64,000 bases of DNA from CAZOJJ01 sp964580105 (GTDB lineage: Bacteria > Bacteroidota > Rhodothermia > Rhodothermales > Rubricoccaceae), in NCBI GenBank assembly GCA_964580105.1, contig CAZOJJ010000005.1, forward strand, positions 1-64,000. The letters are read 5' to 3'. A program made the position numbers and the translations under genes. Below, one piece after another: positions 52,713 to 60,689 of the stretch (its first letter is position 1; each line of letters opens with the position of its first letter). A model generated the notes under the pieces. It did no database searches. It had not been told where the DNA came from and saw nothing but the letters and a program-made list of their open reading frames with translations.

Positions 52713-54791
52713 ATGCTCTACCTCCGCGACCTCCACCTCGCCTTCGGCGGCGACCCGATCTTCGACGGCCTCACGTGGGCCGTCAAGCCGGGCCAGCGCA
52801 TCGGCCTGATCGGCCCCAACGGCGCGGGCAAGACGACGCTCCTCAAGGTCATCGCCGGGCGGCAGGTGCCCGACTCGGGCGAGGTCAGCGCCGAGGGCGA
52901 GACGACCGTCGGCTACCTCGCGCAGGACGTGCAGGAGATGGACCTCGACGGGACGCCGCTCTCCGAGGCCCTCCACGCCTTCGACGCCATCACGGCGCTG
53001 GAGGCGGAGGAGCGCGAGCTCATCGCCGCGATGGAGGCGCACCCGGACCACGAGGCCGAGGGCTACCTCAAGCTCGTCGAGCGCTTCGACCGCGTACACG
53101 CGCAGCTGGTGGCGAAGGAGGCCCACAGCGTCGAAGCGCGTACCGAGGCGGTCCTCCACGGCCTCGGTTTTTCGGTGGACGAGATGCGCCGCCCGCTCCG
53201 CTCGTTCTCCGGCGGCTGGCGGATGCGCGTGGCGCTGGCCCGCATCCTCCTCAAAGAGCCCACCGTCCTCCTCCTCGACGAGCCCACGAACCACCTCGAC
53301 ATCGAGTCCATCGACTGGCTCGAAGGCTACCTTCGGTCCTACCCCGGCGCCGTCGTCCTCGTCTCGCACGACCGCTACTTCCTCGACCGGATGGTGACGC
53401 GCATCGCCGAGCTGGTACACGGCCGGATCGAGGAGTACGCGGGCAACTACACCTTCTACCTCGAAGCGCGCGAGGAGCGCCGCGCGCTCCAGCAGGCGGC
53501 CTACGACAACCAGCAGAAGCTGATCGCCGAGGCGGAGCGGTTCATCGCGCGCTTCCGCGCGAAGGCCACGAAGGCGAGGCAGGCCCAGAGCCGGATCAAG
53601 ATGCTGGAGCGGCTGGAGCGCATCCCGCCCCCGCCCTCCGACGCCGCCGCCATCCACTTCCGCTTCCCGCCCGCGCCGCCCTCGGGCCGCGTGATGGTGG
53701 AGCTGTCCCGGTTCTCGAAGACCTACCCGAACCCCGGATCGGAGTCCGGGGCAGGCTCCGACGGCGGCGAGACGGTCGTCTTCCGCGACGTCGAGCCGCT
53801 GGCCGTCGAGCGGGGCGACAAGATCGCGCTGATCGGCAAGAACGGCGCGGGCAAATCCACGCTGGCGCGGATGCTCCTCGGCACCGAGCCGTTCGACGGC
53901 ACGCGCGAGGAGGGCCACCGCGTCGTGATGGCGCACTTCGCGCAGCACCAGGCCGAGGCGCTCGACCCGTCGGTGGACGTGCTGACGAGCCTCCGCGAGG
54001 TCGGCCGCGGCAAGACGGAGACGGAACTGCGCTCGCTCCTCGGCGCCTTCCTCTTCCACGGCGACGACGTGTTCAAGCCGGTCGGCGTGCTCTCCGGCGG
54101 CGAGCGCTCCCGCCTGGCGCTGGCCCGCACGCTCCTCTCGCCCGCCAACCTCCTCGTCCTCGACGAGCCCACGAACCACCTCGACATCGCGTCCAAGACG
54201 GTCCTCGCCGAGGCCCTCCGCCAGTACACCGGCTCGTTCGTCCTCGTCAGCCACGACCGCCACTTCCTCGACCAGGTCGCCACGACGACGTGGTACGTCG
54301 AGGACGGGACCGTCCGCCGCTACGCCGGCTCGTTCTCCGAGGCGCAGTGGCAGCGCCAACACGGCACGGCCTCGCGGCTGGCAGAAATCGGAGGGCCCAA
54401 GACAGAGGACGGAAGGCGACAGGCGAAGCTCGAGCCTGCTCAGCGCCCAGCGCCCAGCGCCCCCGCCGGAGGCGGCAAGAAGACCAAGGAGCAGAAGCGC
54501 GCCGAGGCCGAGGCCCGCAACGCCCTGTACCGGGCCATGAAGGGCCAGGGGCACGTGGACGTCTCGGCCCTCGACGCCGAGCAGCAGCGCCGGGCGCTGG
54601 GCCTTCTCGAAGCCGAAATCGCGGCCAAGGAAGCGGAGAAGGAAGCCATCGAGCAGGCGCTCGCCGATCCGAACCTCTACCAGGATCCGAAGCGGTTCTC
54701 GGCCGAGATGGCGCGGTTCACGGAGGCCGAAACGGCGCTCGAGGCGCTCTACCAGCGCTGGGAGAAGCTTGCCGAGCAGGTCGCCTCCTGA
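52713..54791 (+). CDS. ABC-F family ATPase (Uup/EttA-like)
   Basis: 692 residues from ATG at 52713. Two ABC domains. First: GPNGAGKTTLLKV, FSGGWRMRVALARILL, LLLDEPTNHLD. Linker (about 240-330) has the basic helical arm RFIARFRAKATKARQAQSRI. Second: GKNGAGKSTLARML, LSGGERSRLALARTLL, LVLDEPTNHLD. The C-terminal 140 residues are a coiled coil with a low-complexity stretch (KLEPAQRPAPSAPAGG). ABC-F proteins bind ribosomal E sites and relieve stalling or regulate translation. A purine-rich segment at about 54390-54440 inside the linker resembles intergenic DNA elsewhere in the window. Confidence 0.94.
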   Translation: MLYLRDLHLAFGGDPIFDGLTWAVKPGQRIGLIGPNGAGKTTLLKVIAGRQVPDSGEVSAEGETTVGYLAQDVQEMDLDGTPLSEALHAFDAITALEAEERELIAAMEAHPDHEAEGYLKLVERFDRVHAQLVAKEAHSVEARTEAVLHGLGFSVDEMRRPLRSFSGGWRMRVALARILLKEPTVLLLDEPTNHLDIESIDWLEGYLRSYPGAVVLVSHDRYFLDRMVTRIAELVHGRIEEYAGNYTFYLEAREERRALQQAAYDNQQKLIAEAERFIARFRAKATKARQAQSRIKMLERLERIPPPPSDAAAIHFRFPPAPPSGRVMVELSRFSKTYPNPGSESGAGSDGGETVVFRDVEPLAVERGDKIALIGKNGAGKSTLARMLLGTEPFDGTREEGHRVVMAHFAQHQAEALDPSVDVLTSLREVGRGKTETELRSLLGAFLFHGDDVFKPVGVLSGGERSRLALARTLLSPANLLVLDEPTNHLDIASKTVLAEALRQYTGSFVLVSHDRHFLDQVATTTWYVEDGTVRRYAGSFSEAQWQRQHGTASRLAEIGGPKTEDGRRQAKLEPAQRPAPSAPAGGGKKTKEQKRAEAEARNALYRAMKGQGHVDVSALDAEQQRRALGLLEAEIAAKEAEKEAIEQALADPNLYQDPKRFSAEMARFTEAETALEALYQRWEKLAEQVAS

Positions 54792-54818
54792 CCGGCAGGC
54801 GGCCTCGGAGCAACGGCG

Positions 54819-55529
54819 CTACCAGGCCGGCACCTCGGCGCCGAGGTGCCGGAGGAGCGACTGGAAGACGACCGCGCCGTCGGCCGAGCCGAGGAGGGCC
54901 TCGACGCACCGCTCCGGGTGCGGCATCATGCCGAGCACGTTGCCGGCCTCGTTGACGATGCCGGCGATGTTGCGCGCCGAGCCGTTCGGGTTGGCCTCGG
55001 GCGTGGGCTCGCCGTTCGCGTTCACGTAGCGGAAGACGACCCGGCCGTCCGCCTCCAGCCGGTCGAGCGTGGCCTCGTCGGCGGTGTAGTTGCCGTCGCC
55101 GTGGGCGATGGAGACGCGGAGACGCTGGCCGGGCTCGGCCGCGTTCGTGAACGGCGTCTCCGCGTTCTCGACGCGCAGCAGCACGTCCTTGCACGCGAAG
55201 CGGAGGTGCGCGTTGCGCATGAGCGCGCCGGGCAGGAGGCCGGCCTCGCAGAGCACCTGGAACCCGTTGCACACGCCGAGCACGAGGCCGCCCTCGTTGG
55301 CGAAGCGGACCACGTCCTTCATCACGGGCGAGAACCGGGCGATGGCGCCGGAGCGGAGGTAGTCGCCGTAGGAGAACCCGCCGGGAACGATCACCACGTC
55401 GGCTGCGCCGACCGACTCCTCCTTGTGCCACACGAACCGGGCGTCCTGCCCGAAGACGTGCTTGGCGGCGTGGTAGGCGTCGTGGTCGCAGTTGGACCCG
55501 GGGAAGACGAGGACGGCGAAGCGAGCCAT
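54819..55529 (-). CDS. purQ: Phosphoribosylformylglycinamidine synthase subunit I
   Basis: 236 residues from ATG at 55529 (MARFAVLVFPGSNCDHDAYH). Class I glutamine amidotransferase: nucleophile cysteine in LVLGVCNGFQVL, oxyanion loop in GGFSYGDYLRSGA, and the His/Glu of MMPHPERCVE. It supplies ammonia to PurL for the fourth step of purine synthesis; PurS and PurL are not nearby. Convergent with the ABC-F gene. A TACACTCC box lies just upstream on the minus strand. Confidence 0.96.
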   Translation of the reverse strand: MARFAVLVFPGSNCDHDAYHAAKHVFGQDARFVWHKEESVGAADVVIVPGGFSYGDYLRSGAIARFSPVMKDVVRFANEGGLVLGVCNGFQVLCEAGLLPGALMRNAHLRFACKDVLLRVENAETPFTNAAEPGQRLRVSIAHGDGNYTADEATLDRLEADGRVVFRYVNANGEPTPEANPNGSARNIAGIVNEAGNVLGMMPHPERCVEALLGSADGAVVFQSLLRHLGAEVPAW

Positions 55530-55684
55530 GAGCAGGGCGAGGAGTGTAGGACGACGGACTACCGGCGAGGGACTATCGGCGAGGCGGGACCCTCGCCGCA
55601 CGGCGAGAGCGTATTCTACTGCCGTGCGGCGCGTTCCGCCCGCAGGCGATCTTCCTCATTCGTCCTTCCACCGTCGCCCCGCCC

Positions 55685-56560
55685 GTGATTCCCCGCGAGC
55701 TGTTCCGCACGATCCGCCACGTCGAGATCCGCACGAAGGGGCTCGTCGAGAACGTGTTCGGCGGCGAGTACCACTCGGCCTTCCGCGGGCGCGGGATCGA
55801 GTTCTCGGAAGTCCGCCCCTACCAGATCGGCGACGACGTGCGGACGATCGACTGGAACGTGTCGGCGCGGATGGGCGAGGCGTACGTGAAGCTCTTCGAG
55901 GAGGAGCGCGAGCAGACGCTGATGCTGCTGGTGGACGTCTCGGGGTCGGAGGACTTCGGCTCGGCGGGCCGGGCCAAGCGCGAGGTGGCGGCCGAGCTGT
56001 GCGCCGTGCTCGGCTTCTCGGCCGTCCGCAACAACGACAAGGTCGGCCTCGTGCTGTTCTCGGACCGCGTCGAGCGGTTCGTCCCGCCCAAGAAGGGCCG
56101 CCGCCACGTGCTCCGCCTCGTGCGCGACCTGTTCGTCCACGAGCCCCAGTCGCGCGGGACGGCCATCCGGGCGGCACTCGACCACGCACGCCACGTGCTT
56201 CGCCGCCGCGCCATCGTGGTTCTCGTCTCCGACTTCCTCGACGCGGGCTACGAGAAGGCCCTCCGCACGCTGGCCCGGAAGCACGACCTGGTAGCCGTCC
56301 GCCTCCTCGATCCGCGCGAAGCCGAGCTTCCCGCCGTCGGCCTTCTCACGCTGACCGACGCCGAGACGGGCCGGCCCGTGCTCGTGGACACGAGCAGCCG
56401 GGCCGCCCGGGAGGCCTTCCGGCAGCACGCCGCCGCCCGCGAGGCGGCCATTCAGGCCGCCCTTCGCCGCGCTCGCGTGGACACGATCACGGTGCGGACG
56501 GACGAGGACTTCGCGGACCCGCTCGTCGCCTTCTTCCGCCGCCGCAACCGGGAGCGATGA
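55685..56560 (+). CDS. DUF58 domain protein
   Basis: 291 residues from GTG at 55685. DUF58 hallmark YHSAFRGRGIEFSEVRPYQI plus GDDVRTIDWNVSARM, then a VWA-like half with LLVDVSGSEDFGS, LFSDRVERFVPPKKG and a DFLDAGYEKAL element. In the Bat/MoxR system DUF58 proteins act with an AAA+ chaperone (MoxR) to mature periplasmic proteins; MoxR is not in this window and may lie elsewhere. It overlaps the BatD-like gene by 4 bases (ATGA). Confidence 0.9.
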   Translation: MIPRELFRTIRHVEIRTKGLVENVFGGEYHSAFRGRGIEFSEVRPYQIGDDVRTIDWNVSARMGEAYVKLFEEEREQTLMLLVDVSGSEDFGSAGRAKREVAAELCAVLGFSAVRNNDKVGLVLFSDRVERFVPPKKGRRHVLRLVRDLFVHEPQSRGTAIRAALDHARHVLRRRAIVVLVSDFLDAGYEKALRTLARKHDLVAVRLLDPREAELPAVGLLTLTDAETGRPVLVDTSSRAAREAFRQHAAAREAAIQAALRRARVDTITVRTDEDFADPLVAFFRRRNRER

Positions 56561-57579
56561 TGCGCGGCGTGGGGCTCTGGGCACTGGGCGTCGGGCTGAT
56601 CCTGGCCGGACCCGCGCAGGCGCAAGAGGCGCGGCTGGCGGTCCTGGCCGACAGCGTCTTCGTCGGCGAGCGGTTCACGCTGGCCGTGACGGTCACGCGG
56701 CCGGCCGGGGCCCCCGCCCTCTTCCCCGAGATCCCGCCCGGCGATGCCGAAGCCGGGCCGCTCCTCGCCTTTGGCGACGCCGAGGTGTTCGCCGCCCGCC
56801 GCCTCCCCCCCCGCCTCGACGGCGCGCTCCGCGTGGACAGCCTCGTCTACGAGGCCGCCACCTTCGCCCTCGACGCGGCTACCGTCGGCCCCGTCGCCGT
56901 GCGGGTCGTGAGCGGGGCGGACACGACGACCGTCCGCACGAACACCGTCCGGCTCCCCATCCGGTCGGTCCTCCCCGCGCCCGAGGCGGACCTCCTGCCG
57001 CCGACCCCGCCCGAGCCGTTCCCGAGCCCGTGGCCGGCGTGGCTCGCGCTGGCCTTCCTCGGCCTGGGTCTGCTCGCCCTCGCCTTCTGGCTCTGGCGGC
57101 GCGTTCGCCGCGGTGCCGGCCGATCCGCACCGCGCCCGGCGCCGTACCCGGAAGCCCTCCAGCGCCTCTCGGCGCTCGACGCCGCCAGGCCCCGGACGGC
57201 CGACGCCGTCAAGGCGCACTACGTCGAGCTGGCCGACCTGCTGCGCACGTACCTCGCGCGCACGCTCGGCGTCCCGGCCCTCGAACTGACCACGCGCGAG
57301 TTGACCGAGGTGCTCCGCCACGACGCCCGCCTCCCGGAGGCGGCCCTCTCCGCCGTCCGCGGCACGCTCCGCCTGGCCGACCTCGTCAAGTTCGCCGATC
57401 TCCGCCCGGACGCCGAGGCCCACGTCGCCGCCCGCGCCCGTGCTCGCGAGGCCATCGAGGCCCTCGAAGCCGCCGTGCATCCACCAGAGAACCTGAAGGC
57501 AGAAGACGGAAGTCAGAAGACGGAGGAGCGCGGAACTTCTCCCGAGCCTCCCGTCCATCCTCTGACCTCTGACCTCTGA
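56557..57579 (+). CDS. BatD/DUF4381-like secreted or membrane protein
   Basis: 340 residues from ATG at 56557, overlapping the DUF58 stop. Signal peptide (GLWALGVGLILAGPAQAQ), a periplasmic beta domain (about 25-145), a transmembrane helix (about 166-185, ALAFLGLGLLALAFWLW) and a cytoplasmic helical domain (about 195-310) with YVELADLLRTYLARTLGVPA. Works with DUF58/VWA proteins in aerotolerance-type operons by family. The last 30 residues are coded by intergenic-looking repeats, and the stop lies inside a heptamer array, so the C-terminus is likely to vary. Confidence 0.82.
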   Translation: MMRGVGLWALGVGLILAGPAQAQEARLAVLADSVFVGERFTLAVTVTRPAGAPALFPEIPPGDAEAGPLLAFGDAEVFAARRLPPRLDGALRVDSLVYEAATFALDAATVGPVAVRVVSGADTTTVRTNTVRLPIRSVLPAPEADLLPPTPPEPFPSPWPAWLALAFLGLGLLALAFWLWRRVRRGAGRSAPRPAPYPEALQRLSALDAARPRTADAVKAHYVELADLLRTYLARTLGVPALELTTRELTEVLRHDARLPEAALSAVRGTLRLADLVKFADLRPDAEAHVAARARAREAIEALEAAVHPPENLKAEDGSQKTEERGTSPEPPVHPLTSDL

Positions 57580-57615
57580 CCTCTGACCTCTGACCTCTGA
57601 CCTCTGACCTCTGAC
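57561..57615 (+). repeat. 7-bp tandem repeat (tctgacc) across the BatD-like stop
   Basis: Seven full copies and a partial eighth. The stop codon TGA at 57577-57579 is part of copy three. It ends 3 bases before the sirtuin ATG. A heptamer change shifts the frame, unlike the PRSV repeat at the left edge. Confidence 0.95.
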
Positions 57616-57618
57616 TCG

Positions 57619-58401
57619 ATGCACCAGCCCGTCGGCGCCCCCTTCAGCCCCACCCTCGTCGAGCGCCTGGCGCAGGCACGGCGCGTGGCCGTGCTCACCG
57701 GCGCGGGCATCTCGGCCGAGAGCGGCGTGCCCACCTTTCGCAACCCCGACGGCCTCTGGCAGCGGTTCCGCCCCGAGGAGCTGGCCAACGTGGACGCCTT
57801 CCTTCGCAATCCCGTGCTCGTGCAGGGGTGGTACGCCCACCGCCGGGCCGTGGTGGAGGACGCACGGCCGAACGCGGGCCACGAGGCGCTGGCCGAGTTG
57901 GAGCGGCTCGTCACGGCGCGCGGCGGCGACTTCCTCCTCGCCACGCAGAACGTGGACGGCCTCCACGCCCGGGCGGGCTCCGAGCGCGTCGTCGAACTGC
58001 ACGGTGCGCTCACGCGCTCGTACTGCATCGACTGCGGGCGTGAGGCGCACGAGGCCGAGCTGGCGTCCATCGCGTCCGGCGAACCGGCGCACTGCCCGGA
58101 CTGCGCCGGCCTCCTCCGCCCCGACGTCGTCTGGTTCGGCGAGACGCTCCCCGAAGGCGCGATGGAGGCCGCCGCCCAGGCCGCCGCCCGCGCCGACGTG
58201 TTTCTCTCCGTCGGCACCAGCGCCGTCGTCTATCCCGCCGCCGGGCTCCCGCTGATTGCCAAGCAGGAAGGCGCCTACGTGGCCGAGGTCAACCCGACGC
58301 CGAGCGAGATCGCCTTCCGCCTCGACGAGCAGGTGTGCGGCCGGGCGGGCGAGGTGCTCCCCCTGCTCGTCGCCCGCGTGCGCACCGCCGTGACGGATTG
58401 A
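57619..58401 (+). CDS. cobB: NAD-dependent protein deacylase (sirtuin, CobB-like)
   Basis: 260 residues from ATG at 57619. NAD site AVLTGAGISAESGVPTFR and TQNVDGLH, catalytic His in VELHGAL, four zinc cysteines (CIDC and CPDC), and VSVGTSAVVYPAAGLP. The YAHR segment gives the Y-x-x-R pair that in SIRT5 and CobB binds acidic acyl groups, so desuccinylase or demalonylase activity is likely as well as deacetylation. Cytoplasmic. Start follows a heptamer repeat, without Shine-Dalgarno. Confidence 0.93.
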   Translation: MHQPVGAPFSPTLVERLAQARRVAVLTGAGISAESGVPTFRNPDGLWQRFRPEELANVDAFLRNPVLVQGWYAHRRAVVEDARPNAGHEALAELERLVTARGGDFLLATQNVDGLHARAGSERVVELHGALTRSYCIDCGREAHEAELASIASGEPAHCPDCAGLLRPDVVWFGETLPEGAMEAAAQAAARADVFLSVGTSAVVYPAAGLPLIAKQEGAYVAEVNPTPSEIAFRLDEQVCGRAGEVLPLLVARVRTAVTD

Positions 58402-58433
58402 CCCGCGCCCTTCCCTTCCTCGGCCTCGCGTCG

Positions 58434-58441
58434 TACCCTTG
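58434..58441 (+). promoter_or_regulatory. -7 like box TACCCTTG
   Basis: 30 bases before the ATG at 58472; similar to the box of the VWA operon. Confidence 0.4.
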
Positions 58442-58471
58442 AGGCTCCCGTTCCGCCCCTCCGCCGCCCGC

Positions 58472-60526
58472 ATGGCGCACCGCCCCCCCCCCCACCCGGA
58501 ACGCCGCCTCCCCTCGGCCTCGGCGAAAGCCGCCCCGCATCGCCACGCCGCCGACGCGGACCACACCGCCCACCACGCCGGCATGGCCGAGGACTTCAAG
58601 TGGCGGTTCGTCGCCTGCCTCGCGCTGACGCTGCCCATCCTGGCGCTCAGCCCCATGATCCAGCGCGCGCTGGGGCTCGCCGACCGCCTCGCCTTCCCCG
58701 GCGACGAGTGGGTGCTCCTCGGCCTCTCCGTGCTCATCTACCTGTACGGCGGCTGGCCCTTCCTGCGCGGCGCCTTCGCCGAGATGCGGCGCGGGCAACC
58801 GGGGATGATGACGCTCGTCGCCCTCGCCATCACCGTCGCCTTCGGGTACAGCGTGGCCGTGGTGTTCGGGCTGGAGGGCACGCTGTTCTTCTGGGAAGCT
58901 GCCACGCTGATCGACGTGATGCTCCTCGGCCACTGGGTCGAGATGCGGAGCGTGCTCGGCGCCTCGAAGGCGCTCGACGCGCTGGCGAAGCTGATGCCCG
59001 AGACGGCCCACCTCCTCGGCCCCGACGGCATGACGGCCGACGTCTCCGTCGCCTCCCTCCGCCCCGGCGACCGCATCCGGGTCAAGACGTCGGAGACGAT
59101 TCCCGTGGACGGCCGCGTGGTCGAAGGCACCTCGTCGGTAGACGAGAGCCTGGTGACGGGCGAGAGCGTGCCCGTCGAGAAGGGCGAGGGCGACGCCGTC
59201 GTGGCGGGGTCGAAGAACGGACCGGGGACCCTCGTCGTCGCGGTCGAGAAGGCGGGCGAAGACGCCTACGTGGGGCAGGTCGTCCGCCTCGTCCGCGAGG
59301 CGCAGACGACGAAGAGCCGAACGCAGACGCTCGCGGACCAAGTTGCCTTCGGGCTCACACTCGTCGCCCTCGGAGCGGCGGCCGTCACGTTCCTCGCGTG
59401 GCACTTCGGCTCGGCGCGGTCGCTCACGTTCGCCGTCGAGCGGGCCGTGACGGTCCTCGTGATCGCCTGCCCGCACGCCCTCGGCCTCGCCATCCCGCTC
59501 GTCGTGGCCGTGAGCACCGCGCTCGGCGCGAAGCGCGGCCTGCTCATCCGCAACCGCGCCGCCTTCGAGACGGCCCGCAAGCTCGACACGGTCGTGTTCG
59601 ACAAGACGGGCACGCTCACCGAGGGCCGCTTCGGCGTGACCGAGGTGCTGGCGCCGGACGCAATCCCGACGGAGGCGGTCCTCCGCCTCGCGGCGGCCGT
59701 CGAGGCGGGCAGCGAGCACCCCCTCGCGGCGGGCATCCTCCGCACGGCCGAGGAGCGCGACCTCGCGGCCCCGCGCGTGACGGACTTCCACGCGCTACCC
59801 GGCCGCGGCGTGGAGGGCACCGTGGACGGCCACGTCGTCCGCCTCCTCAGCCCCGCCGCCGCCCGCGACGCCGGGCTCCCCGCCCCGTTCGAGTCGGCCG
59901 CCCCGCTGGAGGCGCAGGGCAAGACGGTGGTCTGGGTGGCGCGCGGCCGGCAGCCCGTCGGCGCGCTCGCCCTGGCCGACACCGTTCGGCCCACCTCGAA
60001 GGCGGCCGTCGAGGCGCTCCACAAGCTGGGCATGCAGGTCATCCTGCTCACGGGCGACCGCGAGGCCGTCGCCGAGCACGTCGCCGCGCAGGTCGGCATC
60101 GACCGCGTCTTCGCCGAGGTGCGCCCGGAGGAGAAAGAGGGGCTGATCCGCTCGCTCCAGAGCGAGGGCCGCGTCGTCGCCATGACGGGCGACGGCGTCA
60201 ACGACGCGCCCGCGCTGGCCCGCGCCGACGTCGGCCTCGCCGTCGGCGCCGGGACGGACGTGGCCGTGGACACGGCCGACATCGTACTGGTGGCGTCCGA
60301 CCCGCGCGATGTGGTGCAGGCCATCCGCCTCGCCCGAGCGACGTACCGCAAGATGATACAGAACCTGTGGTACGCCGTCGGCTACAACGTCGTCGCGCTG
60401 CCGCTGGCGGCGGGAGCGCTGGCGTGGGCAGGCGTCGTGCTCTCCCCGGCCGTGGGCGCCGCGCTGATGAGCCTGAGCACGGTCGTCGTCGCCGTCAACG
60501 CGCGGCGGCTGAGGCTGGACGGTTAA
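58472..60526 (+). CDS. Copper/silver P-type ATPase, CPH subtype (CopB-like)
   Basis: 684 residues from ATG at 58472; a TTG at 58439 is possible. The N-terminus is His-rich (PHRHAADADHTAHHAG) and lacks the CxxC metal domains of CopA. Core motifs: TGESVPVEKG (A domain), the transmembrane metal site CPH (ACPHALGLAIP), phosphorylation DKTGTLTEG, GSEHPLAAGIL and GDGVNDAPALARADVG. The CPH and His-rich features place it in P1B-3, which exports Cu(II) or Ag. It works in the inner membrane. No metal regulator gene is adjacent. Confidence 0.93.
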   Translation: MAHRPPPHPERRLPSASAKAAPHRHAADADHTAHHAGMAEDFKWRFVACLALTLPILALSPMIQRALGLADRLAFPGDEWVLLGLSVLIYLYGGWPFLRGAFAEMRRGQPGMMTLVALAITVAFGYSVAVVFGLEGTLFFWEAATLIDVMLLGHWVEMRSVLGASKALDALAKLMPETAHLLGPDGMTADVSVASLRPGDRIRVKTSETIPVDGRVVEGTSSVDESLVTGESVPVEKGEGDAVVAGSKNGPGTLVVAVEKAGEDAYVGQVVRLVREAQTTKSRTQTLADQVAFGLTLVALGAAAVTFLAWHFGSARSLTFAVERAVTVLVIACPHALGLAIPLVVAVSTALGAKRGLLIRNRAAFETARKLDTVVFDKTGTLTEGRFGVTEVLAPDAIPTEAVLRLAAAVEAGSEHPLAAGILRTAEERDLAAPRVTDFHALPGRGVEGTVDGHVVRLLSPAAARDAGLPAPFESAAPLEAQGKTVVWVARGRQPVGALALADTVRPTSKAAVEALHKLGMQVILLTGDREAVAEHVAAQVGIDRVFAEVRPEEKEGLIRSLQSEGRVVAMTGDGVNDAPALARADVGLAVGAGTDVAVDTADIVLVASDPRDVVQAIRLARATYRKMIQNLWYAVGYNVVALPLAAGALAWAGVVLSPAVGAALMSLSTVVVAVNARRLRLDG

Positions 60527-60655
60527 CACGGGACGTCCGGGCGAGACGGCGCGGCACGGGGTACGCCCGGCGCACCGGTTACGAATTCACGGAAGGCGCA
60601 GCCCCTCCACCCACGACGCGGTGTGCCGGGTGCAATTTCGTGCACCTTCGTGCGC

Positions 60656-60663
60656 TACTTTCC
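60656..60663 (+). promoter_or_regulatory. -7 like box TACTTTCC before recC
   Basis: 26 bases before the GTG at 60690. Confidence 0.45.
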
Positions 60664-60689
60664 CCCGTTCCCCGCGTTTCCGAATCCGC

